Assembly (NCBI GenBank): GCA_014338405.1
Contig: JTDE01001008.1
Location: 56,601-120,600 of the forward strand
Length of the DNA: 64,000 bases
Origin: Paragonimus skrjabini miyazakii
Lineage: Eukaryota > Platyhelminthes > Trematoda > Plagiorchiida > Troglotrematidae
Reading direction: 5' to 3'
Position 1 is the first letter of the stretch. Each line of letters opens with the position of its first letter. Under the pieces are notes generated by a model. That model was not told the DNA's origin and ran no database searches. It worked only from the letters and a program-made list of their open reading frames with translations. Both the position numbers and the translations under genes were made by a program. Of this stretch, positions 12,966 through 24,702 are shown one piece after another.

Positions 12966-15914
12966 TGACTGGTCGTGAAGTGTATGTATGTTTGGAGTGT
13001 ATGCACTAAGTAGCACTATAAACCAGTTATAACTGCTTGGTGAGTTGTACAGTTGCAGACAATCAGGTTCATCATTGGACAGCGTTTTCTAGTGTAGAAT
13101 TTAGTGTGATCACTGGAAAGGAAACCGTAATACGCACAGCGAATGGTTGCTTTATGAATGGCGCACGGTTAACATCCGGGCCACTTTTGTCACACTAGTA
13201 AGCTACTGTCTGTGTGTTTCGAATAGAAGGGGACGCAGTAAGTAGTTGCAGAGTCGATTAATAAAAATGGAACACCATTCACACCCCATCGCGGTTATCG
13301 CATTGAGACAAACAGCTCGGCTGGAGCCTGTTAAAATGAAGTATCAGACTAGAATTTTATGCTTACCTCCTATGGACACATTCAGGCAACATTACTAAAG
13401 ACTTTACTGTGGTTAAATGTCTGGATGTGATAAATCGACCGTATTTAATGTGAGGTTGATGGCGCAATGATAAGTCCAGTCCTCTTTAAGGAACAGAGTT
13501 AAACTTTAAATCCAAGTCGTAACAAAAATGTGCGCTATTGTTCGGTTCTAGAAAAATCGAACTTCCAGTCTGATCCAATTATGTTGAGAGCAGCTGGTTG
13601 TAGAATTAGTTTGAGTACAAAGGCTGGCATCGAATGTGAAGTAATGTACTTCGTAACTTGCTGTCCGGTAAATTTTATTATTTCTCACTGGTCACATTCT
13701 ACAATGTTGGCGTTTACATTTCAGAGTCAAGCAAGTCTACACAAAAACCAACATTACAATATGCAGCTGACGCGATGCAACGAAATTTGCCAGGTAGTTA
13801 ATCGTTTAGCCTGATTTTTGTTTCCAACTGGCTTCATTCTCCAGCAGCTTGTTAATCAGGTTCAATATTGTTTTATTATATCTGGAGACAAAACATGCAT
13901 TCCACTGTGAAATCCTTAATAAGTGTACTTTATAGCCTTGCAATGTATCGCTTGATAAGTACCCGGTGCACACTGCGTAATAAAAGTCGTCTGTCCTCAA
14001 AAGCACATACAAGCATGGAACAGTGAATAAAGATGAGTTCGCAAATCAATCACACAAAACACCAATGCCAGCACCTTAGTTTACAGAAGTGTTATGTAAG
14101 CTGATAGGTAAGAGTGATTGGAATATAACCATCTTCAAATGCTATCAAGCCACTGCTTGCATAGAAAAAAACCATTCACTTACGTTTGAAGAAATCAACG
14201 GCCGAGCCCTCTGTGACACTGAGTAGGACGCAAAGAATGAGCCAAGCTTGCAGCATGTTCCTTGATCGATATCCTCATGAACACCGCTTCCGTTTAAATA
14301 GTGATCTCAGTGTTTCGCATCTGACCAGTCAGAATGTTTGTTACATAGACTGAACCCATTAGGTCTGCTTCGTAATATGTTTTTGTTTGAGCGTAATAAC
14401 ACAATTATCTTCCATTCAATCGTTTAAGTTTCGACTCGTTTGAAATTGTAACCGTTTTGTGTCATTCGACTGTCTGATTAACTGCTAGAACTTCAATGTT
14501 CTCAAGTTTTAATAATTAGACTGAGACAATGTGCGCACTATAACAATTAGCCGCGTTTCGTCGTCCATGCAAGGTTTATCGGGATGCCTCACCATCTCAG
14601 AATTGGATCAAGACATTGAGATCAGATTTCTGCTACACAGTTTCTATTCTAGTGGATACTCAGTAGATTAAGGGACCAGATTGAAAATCACTTAAGTTTA
14701 AAGGAACCATTAGCAAACGCAACAGTGTATCAAACTACAGTAATCACATACTGAAGAAATTTCGATACTGCCCATTAGTTTTATGTTAATGAGTAGCATA
14801 AGCTGTAAGTAGGTTCCATCGATAGCGTTCCAAACGATTCTGAATCCATATAGAGTGTGCGGCTTTTGTATGTAATCATCACGAGTACAGAACGAACTAC
14901 CTGGAACACAGCATGCTCCAGTTATTAAACAGTATAACAGGCAAAACACGGCAGCACATACATGGTGAATGAATCTGATCATCTTAAACTAACACTAGAA
15001 GACTGGCACCTAGATGACTACAGAATAGCATTTACCCGTCTAGTCAAATCAGAGTTTGAAGTGGTGAACCTTGAAAGAATTTAACGATCAGTTCACAGTA
15101 GAATAAGTGTCAATCAATAAACTTTACTGTGCCGATGTGTGATTATCCAGCGTTCAATATAATCAGAGTTCACTTGTGTTCCTGGGCTGTTTAGGACCAT
15201 CATTTGGGGGAGAATACACATGTTCTCCCATAAATGAAGAAGTACACGAATGTGGCCAGAGAATCTTGGTAGCTGTTGGGACAACTCAGTAGTTTTTCAA
15301 CGTTGAAAGTAGGGCGTAGTGAATAGTAAACAACAGCACTGATATTAAAATAAAACTTGTCGTTGATATATACGTACTAAGTAGAGCATAGTATATTTCT
15401 TAATATTTCGCAGTGCACTTACATCGTTCACAAAGAATGACCCAATTCGCGTAATTTGCATCGTACATTAGATCCAGTGTTCGCATTTTCGTCAGATTAT
15501 TGATATTTTACTATATCTCAGGTTGTCCTATGTACTCTGGCAGAGATACGTTAACTCTAACTCACAAATTGCCCGATGATCTACAGTTTGAAATCATTGA
15601 TTTCTTGGACACAGCACATAAACTGAAGCTGCTACTTGTTCCGGTACCTGTGATTATGACATTACAGACTACTTTTACGGATCCACATCGGTGGCCTATT
15701 GTTTCGTCTTGTCTTGCAAGTTGCCAAACACATGGCAACTCACTGCTGTTTCTTTGTTCACGATAATGCGTTAAGCTAATACCACTCCCTTCTTTTAAAA
15801 TAATATTGCACGAAACCGTCTCCTATAATCTTTTTAGATGGATACTTTTCAAATGCTCTAATTTACATACTCAAATGGTCAAGTGACGTCTACACTGATC
15901 AATAGTTATTTTTT

Positions 15915-16151
15915 AATTCAGGGTGCAACGAGTTTTCATCCTTTACGTGAACTCTCTATCCCTTCGGTTGCACTGACGAAAGCAGTCCCATTTTGTCCTA
16001 AATCGAGGATTGTTCAACCGCAATCTGCTCACATCCCAACGAGAACGAACCCGATCGTGTTACATATGGTCAATCAGCAACACATTCTATCGTCTACGCA
16101 ACCTAACACCCTGAGCTCCTTCACAAACCCAAAGTTTCACCCGCTGTCTCA
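15915..16151 (+). repeat. Repeat R3 copy A, open in one frame (unidentified about 80-residue peptide)
   Basis: Strongly similar to the minus strand of 19,488-19,739. Homology starts sharply at AATTCAGGGTGC and stops at CTGTCTCA. Both copies stay open in the same frame (GATSFHPLREL ... SRIVQPQS ... PTRTNPIVLHMV ... NPKFHPLSQ). Copy A lacks 15 nt (five codons) relative to B, a deletion flanked by GCAC direct repeats. The left boundary looks like a splice acceptor (pyrimidine tract then TTCAG). Family unknown; it could be an exon of a duplicated gene or part of a transposon. Confidence 0.6.
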
Positions 16152-18001
16152 AGCCACCAAGTTTCACGTGACGTTTGCCCTCGCCATTGCAGGCCAAATG
16201 TTGAGGGAAATAAAGACAGATAATTGATTTAAATGCTCAATTTGGTAATGGTCCTTTCAAGCATGTACCATTTTGAACACTCATGAACCAGTGCGTCATA
16301 ATGATTGTGGGGCTAGCGAGATTGTAGGTGTTGAGAATACCTCTGTGGTTTATTGGGCGGGCGATATGGAGTAACGGTCTGTCGCTGATTTGCTTTCTCA
16401 CGTGATCTAGCACGTATTCCGACTGACCCATCGTCGCATCGTCTCTAATATGCATTCTGGTTGTTTGACTGTCCTAATCTGTCTGTGAACCAGATTGGTT
16501 GGCAGCTGCGTGCATACGAACGCTTGTAAACTGGCCACAATTCTGTCCTGTTTGTGAAACCTCATTGGGATTCGCATTAAGCACGGGCTGCACACATATT
16601 CGAGATTCTCAGTATACATTGTTTGAAGTAATGAGATCAAATAATGGACCGGCTGTTTTTACAATTAAATTGATTTAGAGCGGGAACTCTATCACCTGAT
16701 GGTTTGCTTCCGTGTTTGGATAACCTAATACTGGTATAACTAAGTTTTTCGTGTTAACACTCGTTTACACGTCTACTAATCGCAGCACTGGATTCAAAGC
16801 GGTTTTATCGCTGTACTGAGCAGCGGGTTAGTTTGAACACTTCCGTTCATTCATGGAAAGTTAAGACGTCTTACATTTTGCATCTAACATAAAATTGATC
16901 ACGTGAAAGAGAAAGGTGAACTGGCATACAGCCTGTTGGAACTGGTCCAACAGATTAATACCCAGTCTGTAGTCATTATCGAAAACCAATCGACAATGAA
17001 AAGCAAGAACTCAGCGCGTTAACCCTTGTGTATTAGTATCGACCCTGGAAAATAGAGTGCAGATAAAAGCACGTCAAGCTAGTGGGGCACGGAGCGAGTT
17101 GTGATTGTAGTCCCGGGACGCATATTACGAATAGCGTAGCTTGACTAAAACAAAAGTAGGCAAAAAGCCAAAATCAGCAAAAATGTACAAGTGAATGCGA
17201 CTATCAAAAATATCATTTATGATAGTCGCTACAAGTCAGACTGCCAATAATCGAACTGCAAGATAAATCCTAATATGTTTCTGTCAATGGAATTTAAGAC
17301 GAGAGTTTTTAATTCCTTTTTGCAGTTTAATCATCAGATTAAACCAACGGCAGAAAGTGCTCAAACACATTCGAAAATAGAGCATAAAGTCATGAAAATA
17401 AAAGTAACGGGCACGCAGTGTGCTTCGCTTTTGCGCATCAAAGTAAATAATGCACAGCTAATGTGAACACTTTGTACGGGTGAGATGAAAAGCGGTCAAA
17501 GGAATGGCTGATGATGTGATTGACTAGTATTGTTACTTTAAAGCCATGGGGTACAGCGCGGTTTGATGAGTTTCTTCCGAAAGTCAATTAGACTTGAGTT
17601 CAACCGCTTGGACCATTTTCCAAACTGAGCTCAGGAAGTGGCGATTCTGTATGTAAAAGTCCTGTAGCAAGTCACTCTACGAAGATGATCGATGCAGTCA
17701 GAACAGTTTCAATCGCCGCAGACGACACTTCGATCGAACACAAAGCATGGATTCTACAACATGCCGCTTTAGAAGTGACTGCTGCTGAAAAAGACTTCAC
17801 ACAATATGGGTGAAAGCTCATTCGCAGTTACTCACGAACTTATCCTTCATCGTCTTAAAATCGAATTATTGATTATCATAAGAATTTAAGTAATATCACA
17901 GATTGGACGTAACTGATCAATACGGAAAACAAGATAGTAGATTGAACTGAAGAAGATCGATGGAATAAATTGAATAGCCTTCACAATTGCTCACATTTGA
18001 C
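16152..18001. other. Intergenic, no gene recognised
   Basis: Only short unrecognisable frames. No RNA gene or clear repeat was seen in this interval. Confidence 0.4.
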
Positions 18002-18371
18002 AATGAGAATAAAGACCCATAGGCGAACACATGTTTTCGATAATTCATCATCAGGCCGGTACAATTATATAAAGAGTTAATAGAGTTAGATCGAGATATC
18101 GATCAGACTTATTACAGAGAAACTAGGGTATTGGTCAGTCAACTGGCCACAAATCCATCGGATCAATGGCCAACCTGCTCGGTCAAACCAATGGACAAGC
18201 GTGACGTAACCGACCAATCCAGCCATAGCCAATCGACTGACCAGTGGCCTGGTTTCTCGGTAATAAATAAGATCAATATCTTGATCCAACTCAATAAACT
18301 CTCTATATAGCTGTCCCGGCCTGAAGATGAATTATCGGAAACATGTGTTTGCCTATGTTTTTATTCTCATT
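18002..18371. repeat. 370-bp foldback element with hammerhead-like motif in both arms
   Basis: Arms 18,002-18,148 and 18,227-18,371 are inverted copies around a spacer of about 78 bp. Each arm carries, reading inward-to-outward, a hammerhead-core-like word. The left arm (minus strand, 18,035-18,054) reads CTGATGATGAATTATCGAAA. The right arm (plus strand, 18,321-18,342) reads CTGAAGA, then TGAATTATCG, then GAAAC. Inverted terminal repeats with hammerheads are known from Penelope-like elements, but no reverse transcriptase is present here. Confidence 0.75.
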
Positions 18372-18420
18372 ACCGTAATGGGCATATTCAAGACAGCCCG
18401 TTCCGGAAAAAAACATTACG

Positions 18421-18545
18421 CTTGATTTTTCATTCTTGTCAGAGCCCATCTGCAATGCATATTCTTGTAACGACTGGGAAGGAAACTCCGTATATGCCTT
18501 TAGGAGGCACCTGTGTTGACCACTGCGCTATTGATATCACATTAC
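18421..18545 (-). repeat. tRNA-derived SINE copy with degenerate hammerhead
   Basis: On the minus strand an A box, TAGCGCAGTGG (plus 18,520-18,530), is followed by a B-box-like GGAGTTTCCTTCCCAG (about 18,474-18,489). After it comes an ATATGCATTG..GATGGGCTCTGACAAGAATGAAAA region that aligns with the hammerhead part of the 30.8-kb SINE. The core is broken (CAGATGG for CTGATGA). It lies about 50 bp from the foldback element. Confidence 0.6.
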
Positions 18546-19055
18546 TCACGATTGAATTATCATAAATAAATGTCAATCACATTACTTTGCGAGACTGCCC
18601 GATCGCCTCGTGAGAAAAAGCAGTAACTGTCCTATCAGCTCCAGTCGATGACCTCGCGAGTAGAAGTTCTCTCCACTCTGAAATCACAGAAATCATTAAC
18701 TTGCTGAGTGACGTTTTGATTGCTGGTGAGTAGTAGATGAATTTGTTAGGTGTGAGTTGAACATAACTCATATGTGATTTCCATGAAGGCTTTGACTAGA
18801 CTGTTTCAAAAAGAAACAATATACTCAGATTTCGTTTTTGTTGGATAACGTTAGTATTGCTTATCCTTGGCATGGCTTGAATTTGAACTCCTGCCAAGAC
18901 TTCATGGTCATGAAAATAATTGCCTTTTGTCTAGGTTATCTTCGTTCAGTGTAACTATCCGTTGATTCAGCATTTCAGTGATGGGCGTTGAAGGCGTACA
19001 CCAATTCACCCGTCTTTTTCGTAGTAACTTTCCTGTTAACTGCATTGAACAATAC

Positions 19056-19382
19056 TGATGAGGACGAGTGATCCTCCCATACTACTCACACCAACACCAT
19101 TCAGTAGCGGGGCGACAGCATTGACTTTGCCTTCAAGTTAGTCGCAGGAAAAACACGGGAAGAGACATGTTACCAACACCACAGTGCAGTATACCATGGA
19201 ATAGTTCTGGCTACTCAAAGAAGTTAAGCGTTAGCATCTGTGGCATTCGGAACCTTCTGGGACGATTACCGTATGCAGATGAGTGTTTTTGTTTCTTGTC
19301 TTGTTTGATCACCTAACTCGTGTTAGATTCCTAAATAAAAAATTTCCGCGCCATCCGTGTTCTTGGTTCACAAAATTACTTC
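19056..19382 (+). repeat. Interspersed repeat family R1, copy 2
   Basis: Aligns along its full length with the 7.4- and 21.5-kb copies, including the terminal GCAGATGAGTGTTTTTGTTT word and the CATCCGTGTTCTTGG segment. The hairpin of copy 1 is disrupted here (CCAACACC opposite AGTAGCGG). Same orientation as all other R1 copies. Confidence 0.7.
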
Positions 19383-19487
19383 TTGGTTTCCGAAGAATAA
19401 GGGGTGCGTTCAAACTGGTGAACAGCTGGTCAACATTTAGCAAGCATATTGTTTAAACAACACTGAGTGTCAGGTATAAAGTCCGAC

Positions 19488-19739
19488 TGAGACAGTGGAT
19501 GAAACTTTGGGTTTGTGAGGAAGGTCAGGGTGTTAGATTGCACAGGCGATTGAATGTCTTGCTGACTGACCATATGTAACACGATCGGGTTAGTTCTCGT
19601 TGGGATGTGAACAGATTGCGGTTGAACAATCCTCGATCGAGGACGAAGTGGGACTGCTTTCGTCAGTGCGGCAAATTTTGGTGCAACCGAAGGGACATAG
19701 AGTTCACGTAAGGGATGAAAACTCGTTGCACCCTGAATT
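19488..19739 (-). repeat. Repeat R3 copy B, open in one frame
   Basis: Reverse-oriented partner of 15,915-16,151, about 90% identical by eye. It contains the five extra codons (PKFAA) missing from copy A. The reading frame continues past the homology limit to a stop at about 19,430, giving an open frame of 111 codons. Flanks differ completely from copy A. Function unknown. Confidence 0.6.
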
Positions 19740-21523
19740 GACAAATGATTAGTGACCAGTGGCAATCAGAGCTTGTGAAACAGAAAGCTCAGTTATTTTA
19801 CTTTTCGGTTAAGCACACAGTCGGAGGCACCCGAGTCAGATTAGCCTGTCACAGTGACTGAAGCCAAAGGACGCCTACGCTTCAAATCATTAACTAAACT
19901 GGCTTGCGCTGCACCACATGCGATTCCACTCACACAGCACGTATTCGGTGTAAACCCGAAGGTATAAGGCCAGTTGTTGTGTAAGTGAGGTCTTCGTGCC
20001 CAGCCGAAGAGATGAATAGCCAAAGGCAAACGATCAATAACTAACTGACAATGGTCAAGCACTTGTACACATGATTGACTAGTTTGTTGCGTGACATATC
20101 TGGCATAAATGAGAACGCGTGATTGCGTGTGCGTGTAAGCACAAGACTGCCTGTCCGATTCTGATCCAACATCTGTCCGGTGCCAATTTCTCCTCCAACT
20201 GTAACAGCTCCCGGGCCTCCTTAATCGTGCGCTGTTTCTTACTCATCGATACTACCAGTCCACTATGAGCCACGGCACATTTCTTTTGGGGCACTTTAGC
20301 CTTATGTTGTTCAACTGGTTCTGCACATCTGTCATAGACACCGTTGATGAATACAGTACTTGTGAGGTATGTGACAAGTTAACAATATCCAACTCGCTGG
20401 TCACTTCCTGGTGGCAGTGGCAGACCGACAGTACACTGATCCATCGGTAACCGCTCTGCTCAACATGCCTTACGGGGTAAAGACAAAAACGAAAGGGTTC
20501 ATTCTGTTCCCGACCTGGTCACCCAGAGCAACCACACTGACTCCTGGTATTTGGTCAAGCTGTTGAGCCCAGCCACTAGAGCCTTCATAATGACAGTTCA
20601 CTACATTTTTTCACGGCCACTTAGTGCTGCATCAATCACAACTTTCGCCTTGCATCTTACAAGTGTTTGTAAGGAACTAGTTTCCTGCGGTTGGTCTTTA
20701 CTACTTTTACACAAGGCCGTTTTCCTGCTGCTCATCCAAGTGATTTGTAACCGATTGAAAATTTATTCCAGTTCCAGTTTAGGACAAGTGTTGATTTTTT
20801 CATCATCTCGCGTGAACCACGAGTGTGACTCATAGCATGTACAGTTGGACAATTGATAACTCACAAATGTTTTCAGTAGACCTTTACATGGTGACAGTCG
20901 CAGTATGGTCTGAAACAATCAGACCAGTTGTCACAGGAAGCAAACTGGTTGGACGAAGCTTCGTCGTAATTTATGAGTCAGATGACTTCAGCAGCCCATT
21001 GTTTGCTTCACTGTACTACACTGACTGTTCTAACGGCCGATTCAAAGAAAAGCAAGCCTGAACTGTGAATGACAGCAAATTTACTAATGAAGTTATAACA
21101 AACAAGTAAGTATGCGGTGGAATTAGTGAATCGTTTAAAACTCTACTACAAACACTGTAAAACCTCGTAGCATCAAAGGTGGTTTAGTAAACAAAAACAC
21201 CGTTCGGTTGATCGACAGTTTATTCGGTTTGTATTACTTGACCGTATAAATACGCTGATGCGTGCACACTTAAAATGGGAGTAAGTGAATGACGTGCCGA
21301 TAATCTGTTAACTGAACAGTGTATTCAACTAGCATAAATAAGTGCTGCCTGTGATGGGAATGTGGAGGAGACCATTAGGGATTTTAGTACAAATCATGTG
21401 GGTACGCGATCGGTTACCTGTAAATTGTTTCGAAGGCTGATGAAAAAGTCCGTTGCAACGGCCAATGACCTGCAAACAACTAGTCGACCACGCACACTAA
21501 CAGGTGACTGCTCTGCTAGTGTA
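19740..21523. other. Intergenic, no gene recognised
   Basis: Short open frames on both strands, including a charged 71-codon minus frame (20,294-20,079) with a KKQRTIKEARELLQLEEKL helix-like stretch that I could not identify. No other structured sequence. Confidence 0.4.
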
Positions 21524-21857
21524 ATGAGGAGGAGCGATTGTACTATAATATTTACACCACTGCTATTCAGTAGTGGGGCCAGAGCATAAATTTGGACATT
21601 GAAGTAACCGTAGCAAAAATACAATAAAAAAAATCGAGGTGAAGCATAACATAAAATGGTTCTTGGTAAATAAGGAAACTTGAGGGAACTGAGCATTGGC
21701 ATCCGTGAAAACCGTGACGGTTTGTGTTCAGTACCGTACGCAGATGAGTGTTTTTGTTTGTTGTCATTTTTGGACGCATAACTCAAATGTAGACTTTATG
21801 AATAGATAACCCTCGAATGAACGACCCTTGTGCCATCCGCGTTCTTGGCTCACAACG
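21524..21857 (+). repeat. Interspersed repeat family R1, copy 3
   Basis: Full-length relative of the 7.4-kb copy. The hairpin is kept with one G-T wobble (CCACTGCT opposite AGTAGTGG). It carries an internal A-rich run and the shared word GCAGATGAGTGTTTTTGTTT. Confidence 0.75.
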
Positions 21858-22504
21858 GAAGGTAGCAGCGCTGATTATGAAGGCTAAATCTAGTCCTTCA
21901 CTGGATTGCATGTTTACTTCTAAATAGGAGAGAGAAGCAATGATTCTGGGAGTCAGTTAATAGTCTTCAAGAGAATGAAAAGTACCCTTCATCCGCGGAA
22001 ACTTTTATGCAAACAGATTCAAACCTTCAAGTCCGCTGTGATAACTAAGACAATTGAGGTCTCTCACAAGATTCCATTACTTCCAGCAAACAGCATATTA
22101 GGATGAAATAAATAGGAATAAAATTTTCTAGATTGAGACAGTCAAGACTGCGGTTGATAAATCTGATACCTGTGCGTGCCACGCCTTTGAGGTTAACAGA
22201 CGTACATCCTGGATGACAGTATACCTTGATTGATTCTGTTGTTCACATATAAAATGCCTACCAGTTTCAGGTTGATAAGATGTATTGTTTCTGTGGTGAA
22301 GCCTCAGAAATGTACACTTCGTCGCACTGAATAGCATTTGATTCAACCGACACCCGTCATAAAGTGTGTCGGGATCCGACTGTGGGCAAGATCCCTCTGT
22401 GGGGCCTCGAAAACCCTCCTTTACTCAGCCTCATCTGCAAACAGCAGACAGAAGAACCGGTAGTTGAATAACATGCAGAATGAACAGTAATGGTTTGGAC
22501 ACGG

Positions 22505-22870
22505 TACTTAGTGGCACCTTGTAGTGTTGTATGACAGGCAGTTTCGTTGTGAGTAGTATACTACTCACAAGTAGTATATTACCCACAGGCAACACTCAGG
22601 AACAAAAGGGCAAGCTCCGAACGCCATGAAGACGACGGACAAGAAGAGACTATCGGGATAGTGTGTACGCGCTACGGCAGAAGTTCCACCAAGGCGAATG
22701 ACAATTATGTATGTGAATGCATGTCTGACGTGCAAATGAGTGTACGCGTTTGTGGTTTGATTTTTGACATGACCTATGCGGGAGTTTGCGCAACGGACGA
22801 AATCTCAGGCCGAGCGTCTATTTCAGTCACAACAGCAGTACGCGCTTTGGGGTTTCGAATTTGTGCGATG
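22505..22870 (+). repeat. Interspersed repeat family R2, copy 1
   Basis: Similar to 27,563-27,870 in the same orientation. Shared landmarks, with substitutions, are GTGTTGTATGACA, GGGCAAGCTCCGAACGCCA, ATCAAGGCGAATGACAA-like and TACGCGTTTGTGGTTTGAT-like blocks. This copy begins with the palindrome GTAGTATACTAC. The 3' half resembles the end of R1, so the families may be related. Not coding. Confidence 0.55.
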
Positions 22871-24499
22871 TATGCACCTTCTACGAATACCAAGAAGGAA
22901 TTAGCGTGAAATGTGTTGCGTCTTGTTCGCACATGTCCTTCCGGCTAATGGCATAATAGACTCACCTAAGTATGCACCTTTCAAACATATACGACAACCG
23001 CGCCATTGTATTTAGCTATAGGAAATAAAATGAATCCGTTTATTTTCACGCACTCGATTAATGTGCAACTTAGATTTATTGGGGAAATAATATATTTCCC
23101 CACCAAGGAACAGTAGTGTTTACAGTACCGGTTTCTATTCGGCAATATGCATGTTGCGTTTTGATTGGTCAGTTCGTCAGCGCTTTCCACATTAATTCAA
23201 ACAGTTTGGCTGTTCAAATCCGACACAGATGAACACTGTTCTGACTGACCACAGTTTCGTTCATAACACCGTAAGCGTGAGCTTGGATTGGATGAATGAT
23301 CACAAATAAGAAAACCGCTCCACTCTAACCTCATTAGATTCGCGAACTTGTATTCTCATCCGGTTATCTTTTACACATAAGCCCTGAAATTGGTAGTGAA
23401 AAATGGTCACGCATGCTTTGAAATTACTCACTGACCGAAACTTTCCATTCGCTGAAGCTCATAAAGTGAAACATCCACTGGGGGAATAGGAATGAAGACA
23501 ATGTTTTTGGTCACATTTAAAAGTCATTCACTATAACTAATATAAACTGTAAGCTTTTAATTTATTGTGGAGAGTACAGCAAAATGTACTTAAATCAAAA
23601 TAGAGTCTCGCCAAACTACCACAGAAAAGAAACTGGGTTGTCAATTACTTCACCGTTCTAATTCGTCAGTCCACATTGAATTGACGAACCATTGAAAATC
23701 TGGATAGAATTTGTTACTTCTGAGATTGATTCCTAGCATGTCAAGAGAGAATAACTGGCAGTAGTTGATTTCCGAAGATGATCCCAAGCTCATTTGGGGT
23801 GAGGAGTGGTCACTCGTCTGTAAACGATAACAGATCGTACAGCAATGGCCGAAGTACTAATACAAACAAAGCTGCCAGCCAGCGGACCATTTGTCCGTCG
23901 TCATCCCGCGGATCAGTGTTGAAAAGTCGCTAACTTCCGGGACGAAATCAAAAACAGGACTTGTGACAAAGCAAATATCAGCTTACTGAATTTCTTCTGG
24001 TTATTTTATAGACAACATGCGTCCGTAAAATGAAGAATTACAGTTAACGCCGAAGCTTTGGCTTGCCTATTGATCGGTTCGGCTTCGTTTGTAGCTCGTT
24101 TGTTTTAACGCGTGACGCATTTAAACAGCTTGTTTTATAACAAAATCAGATGGTGAGATAACGTGCTATTCTGATTGGTCACAGCGCTGACATGTCACTC
24201 TACTCGCGTTTTCAGCTATGATTGACCGTAGTCTTCTGCCAATTGTCGGTCGACTTCGTATCGATGTGTTTGTCTAATCCATTCCATTAACAATCAGCGC
24301 ATTTGTGTGCTTGAGTGCTGACACTTACGACATGGTAGACCAAAATTGTGGCAAAGATTGATAGATGGCTCATGTGTCACATCTCAGACCCTATCAGAGC
24401 CCAAAAGACTCCTCTGCAAGCGGTGCAGGATTTCAGCGAAAGTGAACTTTAGCTACATACCCTGCAAAATATTAGACTCTCCAAACCACACAGACTGTG
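22871..24499. other. Intergenic, no gene recognised
   Basis: No coding block or recognised element seen. Confidence 0.4.
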
Positions 24500-24702
24500 G
24501 TCACGTGGATTATGTTTTTGACCAGGAATTGGTGAACCGAGTCGGCCAGCTGTTCTAAAGTTATCAAACTGACGAAGAGAACAGCTTTGATTAATTCCCA
24601 CGTTGCTGGTGATATCCAGTGCATCTTCTGGTCCTCCACCATGTGTTCCAATGGGCTCATATCAGTGCTGCATGCAATAAAGCCCAGTGAATGGGTTTTC
24701 AA
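24500..24702 (-). pseudogene. Tc1-like transposase C-terminal scrap
   Basis: A minus-strand frame reads FIACSTDMSPLEHMVEDQKM, resembling the SPDxxPIEHxWxxLK end of Tc1 transposases, where the Glu is the third catalytic residue. It is followed by TWELIKAVL and ITLEQLADSVH, as in the family's helical C-terminus. The N-terminal part and terminal inverted repeats are not recognisable. The call rests on motif resemblance only. Confidence 0.45.

Larger units (their letters stand above)
7736..15914. other. Intergenic; R1 fragment, SINE-like fragment, CA-rich tract only
   Basis: No exon could be supported. It contains a partial R1 copy (9,227-9,343), a tRNA-like SINE fragment (12,864-12,965) and a C/A-rich low-complexity run at about 10,858-10,905. 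The longest open frames are under 95 codons and not recognisable. Confidence 0.45.

Noticed and set aside
18086..18289. 67-codon frame inside the 18-kb foldback
   Set aside because: Fully contained in the inverted repeat and spacer; the palindrome explains it.
19056..19090. CTGATGAGGACGAG at the start of R1 copy 2 as a hammerhead
   Set aside because: No GAAA block follows at stem II distance and the other R1 copies lack the CTGATGA word.
20079..20294. Charged 71-codon minus frame with a helix-like Lys/Glu/Leu stretch
   Set aside because: Suggestive but no homologue recognised and no supporting splice sites.
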